In this document: positions 1-8,400 of the stretch, one piece after another
How the letters are laid out: each line of letters starts with the position of its first letter
Position numbering within the stretch: position 1 is the stretch's first letter
NCBI RefSeq assembly: GCF_902459535.1
Contig: NZ_LR699554.1
Location: 2,170,001 to 2,234,000, forward strand
Source of the DNA: Paraburkholderia dioscoreae
GTDB taxonomy: Bacteria > Pseudomonadota > Gammaproteobacteria > Burkholderiales > Burkholderiaceae
Direction of reading: 5' to 3'
Length of the DNA: 64,000 nt
Position numbers and translations under genes: made by a program
The notes under the pieces: generated by a model
Told to the model about the DNA's origin: nothing
Database searches by the model: none
The model's input: the letters and a program-made list of their open reading frames with translations, nothing else

Positions 1-186
1 AGTCATTGCAAAACGTCGCATACCGAACTCCGATTGGACTGGGGAGCAAACACCTTATGCTCAATTCGGCTCCAATTCAATCGAACGTCGACAACAGCGG
101 CCGCCCCCGGATAACGTCGCGGGAAACGTCCGGATGCTACCGCGACCATGCGCGTACCGGTTCGTCGCGCGTCAACCCGAAAAGCG

Positions 187-897
187 TCAGAGCCGCTGCA
201 GTTCGTTCTTCATCCACTCGTGAACGGCATGACTCAACTCTTGCTGTGTCATCTCCCGAGGAGAAAACGGCGGCCCGACCACCACGCGAATATGCCCAGG
301 GCGGTCTGGCCAGCCTTTCGTCGGCCAGACCTTGCCCGCGTTCAGGACTACCGGGACGGCAGGCACGCCGGTCGCGCACGCCAGCCGAACGCCTCCCGAA
401 GTCATCCTCAACGGGGCATCGTGACGCACCCGGGTTCCCTCCGGGAAAATGACGACGACGTCGCCCTTTGCCAGCCGCTCCGCGCTTTCCTTCGTGACAG
501 CCTGGTGAGCCTGCCGGGCGGAACCGCGGTTCAGGCTGACCATATCGAGTCCGCGCAGCACCCAGCCAAAGAACGGAATGCGCAGAAGATCTTCCTTGAA
601 CACAAAACTGATTCGGCGTGGAATAAGCGCTAGAAAAGCGAGCGTTTCCCAGGTCGATTCGTGACGGCACAAAATGATCGCCGGTCCGTCAGGAAGGTGT
701 TCAAGCCCGTCTATCGAACATGACACGCCGGGCAGCCAACGCATGACAAAAACCAGCGCACGGCACCATTGTTTCGCAAGCCAGTATCGTCCAGCCCGTC
801 CGACAAAAGGAAAGAGAAGCAGAATGATGATGGAATACAGCGTCCCGCTACCGAGCATGTAGACGATAAACAGCCATTTGGTGAAAGTTGAGCGCAT
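187..897 (-). CDS. plsC: 1-acyl-sn-glycerol-3-phosphate acyltransferase (PlsC family)
   Basis: This 236-residue protein probably transfers an acyl chain to lysophosphatidic acid at the inner membrane to give phosphatidic acid. An N-terminal hydrophobic segment (about residues 8-33) anchors it. The first acyltransferase motif reads RHESTWET, so the usual HX4D is HX4E. The FPEGTR substrate-binding motif follows near residue 150, and a valine/proline-rich motif IV (GVPAVPVVLNAG) lies further on. The length fits the family. The start is an ATG with an AGG about eight bases upstream. Family assignment is firm from the motifs; the exact acyl acceptor is inferred. Confidence 0.9.
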   Translation of the reverse strand: MRSTFTKWLFIVYMLGSGTLYSIIILLLFPFVGRAGRYWLAKQWCRALVFVMRWLPGVSCSIDGLEHLPDGPAIILCRHESTWETLAFLALIPRRISFVFKEDLLRIPFFGWVLRGLDMVSLNRGSARQAHQAVTKESAERLAKGDVVVIFPEGTRVRHDAPLRMTSGGVRLACATGVPAVPVVLNAGKVWPTKGWPDRPGHIRVVVGPPFSPREMTQQELSHAVHEWMKNELQRL

Positions 898-1146
898 CGG
901 GACCTGGATCAGATTGGTAAGCGGCGCAAGAATATCACCGTAACCCTATGAGACTGCGACGTGAGTGTTATGTTAGGCCGCGAACCCGAAGGCGGCGGCC
1001 GGCCAGACTCGCAAACAGCACCCATTGCAAGCGAGGTTCGCGCTGTGATCGGGTTGTCGGTGCATCGTCCTTCACGGTTCTGATCGAATGGCCGGAAGCG
1101 CCGGCTGAACCTGAACCACCGAGTCGCTGAACCTCTGAACCGATCA

Positions 1147-2394
1147 TTAATCCGTGCATGCCGGGCAAGCCAACGGCTCGGCCGCCACAGGCTGCTCGCT
1201 GCGGCCGAAGCTCGCCAGCGCGGCGAGCCCCAGCAACGCGAGACCGCTGCCGAGCAGAAAGTCGGCCGAAATACCCACATGGTCGACCACCACGCCGCCC
1301 ACCAGCGACCCCACCGCAATCGCCACCTGAATGATGCTCACGAACAAGGCCGAACCCGCTTCGGGCGAATCCGGCGTAGCACGCTGAATCCAGATGCTGA
1401 AGCACAGCGGCAATGCGCCGAACGAAATGCCCCACGCGAGCACCAGCGCCATGACCCCGACCGTCGAATGCTGCAGCAGGGGCAGCGAAACCAGCGCGAA
1501 CATCAGCAGCGAAACCATGACGGCTACCGAGACTTTCAGGTTGCGCGTCACCGTGGACGAAACGGCGAAGTTCGAGAAGAACCCGATTACGCCGAATCCG
1601 AGCAGCAGCCACGTGATCGTCGACATGTCCAGATTCGCATTGCGCAGCAGGAAAGGCGTGATGTACGTGTACGACGAAAAATGCGCGCCGAACACGAGCC
1701 CGACCATCAGCATGCTTCGGCGGGGATGCGGGCGGCGCAGCAACGCCACCAGATCGCGCAGGCGCAACGCGGCGTCCGACGGCAAAGACGGCACGAAAAA
1801 AAACTGCGCGACCAGCGCGATAGCGACCAGCACGCCAGTCGCCATGAACGACAGGCGCCACGATGCGAAGCTGGCGATGAACGTGCCGAGCGGCACGCCG
1901 ATCACCGTGGCGCACGTCACGCCGGTGAGGATGGTTGCCATCGCGCGCGCCGAATCTCTCGGCTTGACGAGCCGCACCGACGCCGCCGTAGCCAGCGTCC
2001 AGAAGCCGCCCAATGCAGCGCCAAGCAGCGCGCGCCCGAGCAGCATAACCAGAAAATTCGGCGCAAAGGCCGAAATCAGATTCGAAGCCAGCAGCAAAGC
2101 CGTGAGTAAAAGAAATACCCGCCGCCGATCCATACGCCCCGCCACCAGCATCAGACCCGGCGCGGAAATGGCCGCAATCACGCCGGGCACGGTGACCATC
2201 AATCCGGCCGTGCCGGGCAACACGCCGAGATCCGCGGCGACTCGCGGCAGGAGTCCGACCGGCAAAAACTCCGTCGTCACGAAAGCGAAAGCGCCGATGG
2301 CGACCGCGAAAACAGCGAGCCATGACCGCAGGGACGACGGCGTGCCGTCGTCCAGCGAGGCATTGCTCGCCGCGAGATTATCTTCGATCAACAT
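1147..2394 (-). CDS. MFS transporter, drug/sugar/nucleoside efflux type
   Basis: This 415-residue major facilitator protein has about 12 predicted hydrophobic helices. The first helix contains the TTEFLPVGLLP pattern typical of the AraJ/NepI/Bcr-like efflux branch. The motif-A loop after helix 2 is present as GRMDRRRV, and GRALLGAALGGFW resembles the helix 4 motif. It should export a small molecule by proton antiport; the substrate cannot be read from the sequence. The first codon overlaps a region with an inverted repeat (positions 2399-2420) that could bind a repressor. It appears monocistronic. Confidence 0.88.
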   Translation of the reverse strand: MLIEDNLAASNASLDDGTPSSLRSWLAVFAVAIGAFAFVTTEFLPVGLLPRVAADLGVLPGTAGLMVTVPGVIAAISAPGLMLVAGRMDRRRVFLLLTALLLASNLISAFAPNFLVMLLGRALLGAALGGFWTLATAASVRLVKPRDSARAMATILTGVTCATVIGVPLGTFIASFASWRLSFMATGVLVAIALVAQFFFVPSLPSDAALRLRDLVALLRRPHPRRSMLMVGLVFGAHFSSYTYITPFLLRNANLDMSTITWLLLGFGVIGFFSNFAVSSTVTRNLKVSVAVMVSLLMFALVSLPLLQHSTVGVMALVLAWGISFGALPLCFSIWIQRATPDSPEAGSALFVSIIQVAIAVGSLVGGVVVDHVGISADFLLGSGLALLGLAALASFGRSEQPVAAEPLACPACTD

Positions 2395-2398
2395 AGTA

Positions 2399-2420
2399 TT
2401 GTTTGCGAGTTTCTAAACAA
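2399..2420. promoter_or_regulatory. Inverted repeat next to the MFS gene start
   Basis: TTGTTT at 2399-2404 and AAACAA at 2415-2420 are perfect 6-bp arms with a 10-bp spacer, immediately upstream of the MFS start at 2394. Position and symmetry suit a repressor operator. No regulator gene lies next door, so this is inference only. Confidence 0.3.
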
Positions 2421-2479
2421 CAGATGGAATTGGAGCGGCCGCACTGCGCTAATCCATTGGCAAACCGCGAGGCACGATT

Positions 2480-2506
2480 AAAAAAGCAGGCCATATTGGC
2501 CTGCTT
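2480..2506 (-). terminator. Rho-independent terminator on the minus strand
   Basis: A perfect 10-bp stem (2484-2493 with 2497-2506) and a 3-nt loop are followed, in the minus direction, by a run of T (2485-2480). No protein gene lies just upstream on the minus strand. It therefore ends either an unannotated short transcript or a leader of the MFS gene that starts about 90 bases downstream. Confidence 0.75.
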
Positions 2507-2778
2507 GCCGGCAGCGACGCGAGTGCGGTCTGGAAATTAGCGAGTGAAAACCCGAATGGACTACACCATAACATCGTAATAGATCGTCCGCTGACGAGTC
2601 CGAAAAATTGCGGTCGGGGGTAGGGTTATCGATGCGGATCGCGCGCGTGCAGCCCTGCGTGAGAATGACGCGGCAAGGCACAGGCAAGTGCAGGAGTCAG
2701 TTGGGCACGGCGTTTGCTAAAGCCCACCTCAGCGTTCAACGCACTGGCAACCGCTTATCGAAAACGAGGACATCGCCC

Positions 2779-3051
2779 ATGCTTACCACCCGCCCCTATA
2801 CCGCCACTTGCGTGATCGACGGCATGCCGGTCACCGTCACCTTCTATCCGGACAACGGCGTGTTGCGCATTGCGGATCCGTTGGGGACGTGTATCCGGGA
2901 AACGCGCTGGCACGACTCGTGGCGCGCATTGCTGGACGAATTCCGTGGTTTCACTGAACGCACGTCAGTGCAAGGACGCGATTTCGACGCGATGATGGGG
3001 CATCTCGGCGAACACGCCGATCATTCACAGCACGGCATGGCGCTGGCATGA
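2779..3051 (+). CDS. Small hypothetical protein, 90 aa
   Basis: This is a 90-residue soluble acidic protein of unknown function. It begins MLTTRPYTATCVIDG and alternates short beta-like stretches (PVTVTFYPDNGVLRI) before a helical C-terminal half ending in a His-rich tail. An AGGA about eight bases before the ATG at 2779 supports this start over longer in-frame alternatives, which would add non-protein-like sequence. It stands alone between the MFS gene and a divergent secreted protein. I do not recognise a family beyond small proteins common in Burkholderiales. Confidence 0.6.
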   Translation: MLTTRPYTATCVIDGMPVTVTFYPDNGVLRIADPLGTCIRETRWHDSWRALLDEFRGFTERTSVQGRDFDAMMGHLGEHADHSQHGMALA

Positions 3052-3142
3052 GTCAGGCATAAGGAAGGCGCGGCGGAAAGTCAGCGGAAGTGAAGGGAAT
3101 GCAGCGCCTGCATTGCGCGCCGCACTCCCAAAGATAGATCTG

Positions 3143-3463
3143 TCACTGACCGAAATAAATCCTGCATAACGGGCCGGCAGAAGTGCATGGCTGGTTTTGC
3201 CGGCCTCCCGCGTCCGACTGCCCTGCTGCCACGCCTCCATATGACACGCTCCGTACCGGCTGGGCGCCGGGCGTCATGCCCTGTCCCGATTCGCTGAACG
3301 GCATATCGGTCGTGGCCTGCGCCGATTCGTTCGCGTTCTGTTGCATCATCATGTGGCCCGACACACCGGCGCCCTGCTGGCCCTGGATCTCCTGCGCGCT
3401 CACCGTTCGCGGAGCGAGAAAGAGCACGGCGCTGGCCACCGCCATCAATAATCGTAGTTTCAT
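3143..3463 (-). CDS. Small secreted protein of unknown function
   Basis: This 106-residue protein has a classical signal peptide: a KLR-type positive start, a hydrophobic core LLMAVASAVLFLAP and a likely cut after VSA-QE. The mature part is Gln/Gly/Ser/Met-rich with no known domain and only two cysteines near the end (PCTSAGPLC), which could form a disulfide. A good AAGGAG lies about seven bases before the ATG. It is probably periplasmic. No function can be proposed. Confidence 0.6.
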   Translation of the reverse strand: MKLRLLMAVASAVLFLAPRTVSAQEIQGQQGAGVSGHMMMQQNANESAQATTDMPFSESGQGMTPGAQPVRSVSYGGVAAGQSDAGGRQNQPCTSAGPLCRIYFGQ

Positions 3464-4222
3464 GTCCAGACTCCTTGAATCCGGCGCAGCAGTTCTCGTC
3501 CTCCAAACAATTGATCCGCGAAAAAACGCCAGGCTGCGCGATGGGCTGACGGACGAGTCGATGTCGATGCGAACTGCTGCGGCGATTCATCGAACTAAAC
3601 GGCAAAAGACTTGCCATACCTGCAACCGATGTCGGACGCGTGCTCGCGACTGGCCGGAATCAGTCGCCACAGGCTGGCGGTGCGGATTTTGGCTCCGCTG
3701 TTTCTTTATAGCTCGGCCACTCAGGAATTCAATCGCTGAACACCCGGCCCGGTTTACCACGGCCGGCAAGTTCGAAAGACGGCATTTGAAACAAAATCAA
3801 CCGAACCGGCGCGTGCTTTGGCCACACAGTGCGTTATGATGCTGGCATAACGTAAATAATCGGCCCCGCGCGAGGCACCGGCGAGAGACGGAGCGTGGAG
3901 ATGAAACCGGCCATCCGCAATCAATGCATCGTCAATACGGTTTTTTTCCCTTGTCGGCATGAGGCTTATCCGGTCTTGTCTGCCGCGCGGCGGAGCGCTT
4001 GAATATTCATTGATTGATAACCTGGTTTGATAGGCGGCCGGATCGGCGATATGCTGCGCCGCGATATAGGAACGACGTTTTCTGACGCTGCCTTTGGAAT
4101 TTCCTTCAATCGATAACCACACCGCGGGCCGTCCCCATTTGCATGGGCTCGATGCTCACGCGGTTTTCCCTTGCAATCTGTAATTGACAGAACGCTGGAC
4201 GTTTTAGAAGGACGAATATCTT
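3464..4222. other. Intergenic region without recognised gene
   Basis: These 760 bases separate two divergently transcribed small genes. I find no ORF with protein-like composition on either strand and no clear repeat or hairpin. The ends should contain the promoters of the secreted protein (left) and the H-NS-like protein (right). Confidence 0.5.
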
Positions 4223-4555
4223 ATGGACGAAAGGAAGCGAGATAGCATGATTGCGTATCTCCGCCACCGCATGGAAGAGTTTGGTATCAAACCAGAAGAC
4301 CTTGCCGCAGTGCTGGCGTCCGAGCCGGCAGCGCAAAAGGCTGAACGCTACCGTAGCGCAACTGGAGATAGCTGGGATGGCCAGGGTGAGATGCCCCAAT
4401 GGCTGAAACAGGCAATCAGCGCAGGCCAGTCTATCGATCACTTTGAGTTGTCGGCCGCACCGGCGCCGGCGCCCGCCCCGCAGCAGAAGAAACGTGTGGA
4501 CTGGCAAAACGACCCGTTCGCAGGCAGTCCGCTCGCACGCTCGAACAACCGCTAG
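4223..4555 (+). CDS. H-NS family nucleoid-associated protein, short form
   Basis: This 110-residue protein carries an H-NS-type C-terminal DNA-binding pattern. The segment from about residue 43 (YRSATGDSWDGQGEMPQWL) matches the family layout Y-x-TG-x-W-x-G-x-G-x-P-x-WL. The N-terminal helix (IAYLRHRMEEFGIKPEDL) is a short oligomerisation-like region. The core AT-hook-like loop is GQGE, not the usual GRGR, so DNA contacts may differ. A proline/alanine run and basic tail follow. An AAGGACG lies eight bases before the ATG. It probably silences or organises AT-rich DNA. Confidence 0.75.
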   Translation: MDERKRDSMIAYLRHRMEEFGIKPEDLAAVLASEPAAQKAERYRSATGDSWDGQGEMPQWLKQAISAGQSIDHFELSAAPAPAPAPQQKKRVDWQNDPFAGSPLARSNNR

Positions 4556-4595
4556 ACCGCCGCACTATTGCGGCTCATGCAAGTGCGGACTGCGA

Positions 4596-5120
4596 TCATG
4601 CGTCGCACGTCGTGGCGCGGTGCGGCGAAGCAATGGCTGCGGAGACCACGGCCGCGCTTGCCGTGGTGCTTGCCGGCGTGGCGTATTGCGGTAGTTCGAT
4701 AAACGCGCTGACCTGCCGCACGATCTGCCAGAACACCTTATCGAACAGGCGTGCGCGCTCCGGCTCGGCCATGTGCCCCGCGAGCGGATCGGCAAAGCTC
4801 CAGACGCACGACGGTGGTTCGCCCGGAAACGCGGGCGCATGCCGTGCGTCGACGGATTCGTCCAGTGCGATCACGAGGTCCATGCGCGGTGCCCATTCGC
4901 CGGTAAATTCCAGCCAGCTTTTCGGGCTCAGTACGCCAAGATCCGAAATGCCGGGCCGCAATTGCGCGACGGCAAATGGATGAACCCGCGCGGCCGGCTC
5001 CGGCCCCGCGCTGAACGCGTCAAACCGGTGTCCCGCCAGTTCCCGCAATAAAGCTTCAGCAATGATGCTGCGTGCTGAATTCTCGCGGCAGAGAAACAGC
5101 ACCTTATATTTTCTGGTCAC
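4596..5120 (-). CDS. Low-molecular-weight phosphatase / arsenate reductase-like protein
   Basis: The protein (about 174 residues) opens with a beta strand and the P-loop CRENSARS, a CX5R signature of low-molecular-weight tyrosine phosphatases and thioredoxin-type arsenate reductases; Cys11 is the likely nucleophile. A later FADPLAG segment supplies the conserved Asp-Pro. The GTG at 5120, with GGGG about seven bases before it, is preferred over a GTG 15 bases upstream. The C-terminal 30 residues are Ala/Ser-rich and extra to the fold. No ars genes are adjacent, so arsenate reduction is not supported by context. Confidence 0.8.
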   Translation of the reverse strand: MTRKYKVLFLCRENSARSIIAEALLRELAGHRFDAFSAGPEPAARVHPFAVAQLRPGISDLGVLSPKSWLEFTGEWAPRMDLVIALDESVDARHAPAFPGEPPSCVWSFADPLAGHMAEPERARLFDKVFWQIVRQVSAFIELPQYATPASTTASAAVVSAAIASPHRATTCDA

Positions 5121-5389
5121 GCTTACCCCGTACACGTGTTTTTATGCTTCTGTGTGCCATTCTGCCGGCTCAGTCTTGCGCCCTCGTGACACTACGATGA
5201 TCAAATTTGTTGCGCCACGAGAATTTGTACCAGGGTTTCTCGCTCGCAAACGCGGTACGTTGGTGCGCCTGGCCGTACGCCTGGTCGTGCATTCACGCTC
5301 GCCCCGAAGTGTATCAGCGCAAGCGCAAAGCTTTCATTAAGCCTTCACAAGAGAGAGATTCGGCCAGGGACGGCGCGTCAGTTTCAGCT

Positions 5390-5590
5390 TCAGACAGAGG
5401 CTTCGGTCTCGCGTTGACCTGACACGATCCGGTTGGCCGCATCGCTTCTATCGGCCGCCGCCGCTGGGGGCGTATCGAACAGCATCGCCGCGGGCGGTGT
5501 GCTGATCGCCTTGACGCCATTGGCAATGCCGGGTGCCGCGACGTAGGGAATAAACGCCGCCACCGCAACGACTACGATGAAAGTGAACAT
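5390..5590 (-). CDS. Small single-helix membrane or exported protein, 66 aa
   Basis: This 66-residue protein begins MFTFIVVVAVAAFIPYVAAP, a hydrophobic N-terminus that is either a membrane anchor or a signal. It continues with an Ala/Pro-rich tail of no known fold. A strong CTGGAGG ribosome-binding site about eight bases before the ATG at 5590 fixes the start and is the main reason to accept the gene. Function unknown. Confidence 0.5.
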   Translation of the reverse strand: MFTFIVVVAVAAFIPYVAAPGIANGVKAISTPPAAMLFDTPPAAAADRSDAANRIVSGQRETEASV

Positions 5591-5918
5591 GGCCGTCGAG
5601 CCTCCAGGAATCGATTGCGTGGAAGTCGAGCGAAGCGGTTCGCGCGGCATTGAGCAGGCGTCGCTCGTGCTTGCCGTGTTCGAACGACGCTTGTCACAGC
5701 CATGTGTTTGATTCTAGAAGCGTAGATTCCGGCGCTAAAGTCCGCTCTCTATATCAATTCGGTCTACGTCTATGGTCTACCGGCCAGGGCGCCATTCCTC
5801 ACACGGCTGCAGATTCCGTGATCGCGCATCCGGTCTGTAGCACGACGATCGCCGCCGACTCGCGAGTCGCCTCTCCTGCGGGCCGATGTGAATCGCCGGC
5901 CAATCAGCGTGTGATACG
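5591..5918. other. Intergenic region without recognised gene
   Basis: These 328 bases lie between the small membrane protein and the J-domain gene, both on the minus strand. The left edge provides the ribosome-binding site of the former. I see no further gene, hairpin or repeat. Confidence 0.4.
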
Positions 5919-6626
5919 TCAAAACCGCAATCCGTTGAGAAACTGAAACCACAGACCTTCGAGCGCGCCGGCCGGATGAGTCGCGGCTGCGGGTTCCGCA
6001 CGCTTCTCCTGCTTCTCCGGATTGGCGCGTCTGGCCGGCACGTCCTGCACGGCGGCGTCCTGTTTCACTGAAGATGCTTCGGACCCGGCCGAAGCATCTG
6101 GAACACCGGAAGCATCGTGAGCATCGGAAGCATCGTGAGCATTCGCTGCGTCGGCTTCCGCCTTCGCGGCTTCACGCCGCGCGGGCTGCAACGCCGACAC
6201 GCTATCGGCGATCTGCGCGGCTCGCCGCACATCGCATCGACGCCCAAGCAGCACCCCGAACAGCACATCGCGGTTGTAGCCGTCGTCAGCGAAACGCATG
6301 GCGAGCGAGACCATCTCCGCATACGCGGCCTCGTCAGTGGCACGCGCGGCCGCTTCGCGCTCGGCTTGCGCCTGCTGCCGGCGCGCATGCTGCGCCTCCC
6401 AGCCGCGCATCTGCTCGGCATAGACCGAGTCGTACACCTTGCGCTGCACGGCGTCGGAGAGAATCGCGTACGCGTCCTTGATTTCCTGGAAGGTGGCGCG
6501 CGCAACTTCCTCGGCGCCGCCATTGCGGTCGGGATGCCACTTCATCGCGGCCTTCCGGTAGGCGCGCTTGATCTCTTCTTCCGTGGCGTGCGTGGGCACG
6601 CCGAGGGTGTCATAAAGGGTTGCCAT
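5919..6626 (-). CDS. J-domain (DnaJ-like) co-chaperone
   Basis: This protein of about 235 residues has an N-terminal J domain: MATLYDTLGV, then helices around the diagnostic HPD tripeptide (residues 31-33) and YDSVYAE. It should stimulate the ATPase of a DnaK-type Hsp70. There is no Gly/Phe or zinc-finger region, so it is a type III J protein. A helical middle region (about 75-150) is followed by a disordered Ala/Asp/Ser tail with an imperfect repeat of DAS(D/G) units and a short hydrophobic end (GLWFQFLNGLRF). The start at 6626 matches the J-domain N-terminus; an upstream ATG would add 17 unrelated residues. Confidence 0.85.
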   Translation of the reverse strand: MATLYDTLGVPTHATEEEIKRAYRKAAMKWHPDRNGGAEEVARATFQEIKDAYAILSDAVQRKVYDSVYAEQMRGWEAQHARRQQAQAEREAAARATDEAAYAEMVSLAMRFADDGYNRDVLFGVLLGRRCDVRRAAQIADSVSALQPARREAAKAEADAANAHDASDAHDASGVPDASAGSEASSVKQDAAVQDVPARRANPEKQEKRAEPAAATHPAGALEGLWFQFLNGLRF

Positions 6627-7062
6627 TGCGTGCTCGACCTCGCCGTGATTCGCTTCGCGGACCATCGTAGCATGCAAAAAACGGCTTTATCGTGAAGCGG
6701 CCCGCGCCTGCGACGCTCGCTCGCCGGACAAAAAAATGGCCTCGCCGCTAGCGTGGCGAGGCCCAATCCCATGTCAAGGAGATGTCATGGAGGAGACGAT
6801 TCGATCATAGCCGCCGGTTATCGCGCCCCCAAACAATGCTTCGCCATATGCTTATCCGGCGCGGTCTCAAGTGCATTGCAGCCCATGCGACTCGGCGCCG
6901 CCGGTCGCCAACACCCTGCACGGTTATATCGTTAGAACAAAAAGTCGCTTCGTGCCGCGCCCGGCGCTCATTAAGATGACACTTCAAAGTCCGGTTCGCC
7001 CCGGTCCGCTGCGCGCAGCCCCGCGCCGGCGCATCGTGAGCCGCTACCGAAGGAGCATTTCG
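6627..7062. other. Intergenic region between divergent genes
   Basis: This 436-base gap contains the orphan minus-strand terminator (6730-6763). A possible short minus-strand RNA lies to its right (about 6764-6850). The right end carries the leader of the FMN reductase gene with AAGGAG at 7050-7055. Confidence 0.4.
6730..6763 (-). terminator. Rho-independent terminator on the minus strand
   Basis: A 9-bp GC-rich stem (6738-6746 with 6755-6763) is followed in the minus direction by seven T (6736-6730). It lies upstream of the J-domain gene, and no minus-strand protein gene precedes it for several hundred bases. It may end a short unannotated RNA. Confidence 0.7.
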
Positions 7063-7722
7063 TTGACCAGTTTCGATCATCCTCGCCGGCCGCTCGTCGT
7101 CGGCATTGGCGGCACGACACGCGCCGCTTCGTCGACCGAACGCGCGCTCGGCTTCGCGCTGCGCGGCGCGCAAGCGGCGGGCGCGAACACCCGCCTGTTC
7201 GGCGGCACCTTCCTGCATAGCCTGCCTCACTATGCCCCGGAACAGCCGCAGCGCACGGATGAGCAACTCGAACTGATCGAGGCCGTGCGCCATGCGGACG
7301 CCCTGATCATCGCCACGCCCGGCTATCACGGCGGCGTATCCGGTCTCGTCAAGAACGCGCTCGACACGCTCGAGGAACTGCGCGCCGACGAGCGCCCGTA
7401 TCTGGACGGCCGCGCGGTCGGCTGTATCGTCACCGCCTATGGCTGGCAGGCCGCCGGCTCGGTGCTGACCTCGTTGCGCTCGATCGTTCACGCGCTGCGC
7501 GGCTGGCCCACGCCTTTCGGTGCCGGAATCAACACGCTGGAAACGCGCTTCGATACCGTCGACACCTGTTCCGACGCGAAGGTGGTCGATCAGCTCGCCA
7601 CGGTCGGCCAGCAAGCCGCGCAATTCGCGCTGGCGTTCAACGCGCATCGCACGCCGGACGCGGCGCCGCTCGGCAGCGCGCTCAAGGACTCGCCGTCCGC
7701 TCGCCTGCTGCACGCGGTTTAA
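7063..7722 (+). CDS. NAD(P)H-dependent FMN reductase family protein
   Basis: This flavodoxin-like FMN reductase has 219 residues. The phosphate-binding loop GIGGTTRAASSTERAL follows the first strand, and the flavin-contacting segment TPGYHGGVSGLVKNALD is typical of the SsuE/MsuE/ChrR superfamily. It reduces FMN with NAD(P)H, either as a quinone-type reductase or to supply a monooxygenase; no partner is adjacent. The TTG at 7063 has AAGGAG eight bases upstream, better than any ATG. A hairpin follows at 7748-7780. Confidence 0.85.
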   Translation: MTSFDHPRRPLVVGIGGTTRAASSTERALGFALRGAQAAGANTRLFGGTFLHSLPHYAPEQPQRTDEQLELIEAVRHADALIIATPGYHGGVSGLVKNALDTLEELRADERPYLDGRAVGCIVTAYGWQAAGSVLTSLRSIVHALRGWPTPFGAGINTLETRFDTVDTCSDAKVVDQLATVGQQAAQFALAFNAHRTPDAAPLGSALKDSPSARLLHAV

Positions 7723-8045
7723 CTCCCCTCTCTCCATACGTCTTACGCCACCGTGGACCCGCCTGGGCGGCCCACGGTGGTGTCGTTCGTGCAAACCGTG
7801 CGGCACATAACAGACCCGTGATTCACATCGCCGGATAGTGTGCTCGAACACAGCGCATATGACCCGATCGGGGCTTCTGTACACCTGCCCGCTGATTTGC
7901 TTTCGACGAATGATTGGTTCACCCGCTGCGCAGCGCGGCCTACGCTTGACCCTGCCCGCTGATTTACCGGCCGCGTGACGCTACGGATTGCGTCTGACGT
8001 GCCGGCCTTTTGCACCGCACGCGGGAACACTGACTGCCAAAAATC
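7723..8045. other. Intergenic region with a short direct repeat
   Basis: Besides the hairpin at 7748-7780, the stretch holds two copies of CCTGCCCGCTGATTT about 65 bases apart (near 7886 and 7951). No gene is apparent. The repeat may be chance or a binding site for the regulator of the gene at 8046. Confidence 0.35.
7748..7780 (+). terminator. Probable transcription terminator hairpin
   Basis: Perfect 9-bp arms (7748-7756 and 7772-7780) enclose a 15-nt GC-rich loop just after the FMN reductase stop. The downstream T-run is weak (TGTCGTTCG), so termination may be only partial. Confidence 0.5.
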
Positions 8046-8261
8046 ATGAACGCACATATTCGCTACAAGGGTTACGAAGTTGCACCGGCCGCACAACAGT
8101 TGCCCAACGGCCTGTTCGCCGCCAACCTGACCATCGAGAAAACTTCCGCGAACCACGGCCAGGCTTATTCATTCGACGCGCTCGATTACTTCTTCGACGA
8201 AGAGCACGCGCTGGCTTATGCATTCCGCTGGGGACGCATGTGGATCGATAACCATCAGTAA
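8046..8261 (+). CDS. Small hypothetical protein resembling the CV_2116 type
   Basis: This 71-residue protein reads as a single small alpha/beta domain: IRYKGYEVAPAA strand, LFAANLTIEKT strand, then a helix with FDEEHALAYAFRWGRMWID. The layout resembles the CV_2116-type small proteins widespread in Burkholderiales, whose function is unknown. It sits alone. The family link is by eye only. Confidence 0.6.
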   Translation: MNAHIRYKGYEVAPAAQQLPNGLFAANLTIEKTSANHGQAYSFDALDYFFDEEHALAYAFRWGRMWIDNHQ

Positions 8262-8400
8262 CCGGCAGTAAGCGTCATACGCTTGAATCGCGCCATTCGC
8301 GCCAGCGCGCGGCGCCGCTGGACTTGTGCAGCCCGGCATCGGAATTTGAACGGTTGTGCCAGAATAGGCGACACATCGAGTTCGCCCTCTGTACGCTGCC

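Larger units (their letters stand above)
2395..2778. other. Non-coding stretch with possible small RNA or leader
   Basis: I see no convincing protein gene here. The terminator at 2480-2506 implies a short minus-strand RNA starting around 2560-2580. A TATTAC-like -10 lies near 2577 but the -35 is poor. The right part carries the upstream region of the small gene at 2779. Confidence 0.45.

Noticed and set aside
1..186. Start of the window for a partial gene
   Set aside because: Open frames here are short and low-complexity; no recognisable protein or RNA.
968..2323. Long open frame of 451 codons antisense-frame to the MFS exporter
   Set aside because: Arg/Gly/Ala-rich low-complexity translation typical of GC-skewed codon positions; the MFS frame has clear helices and motifs.
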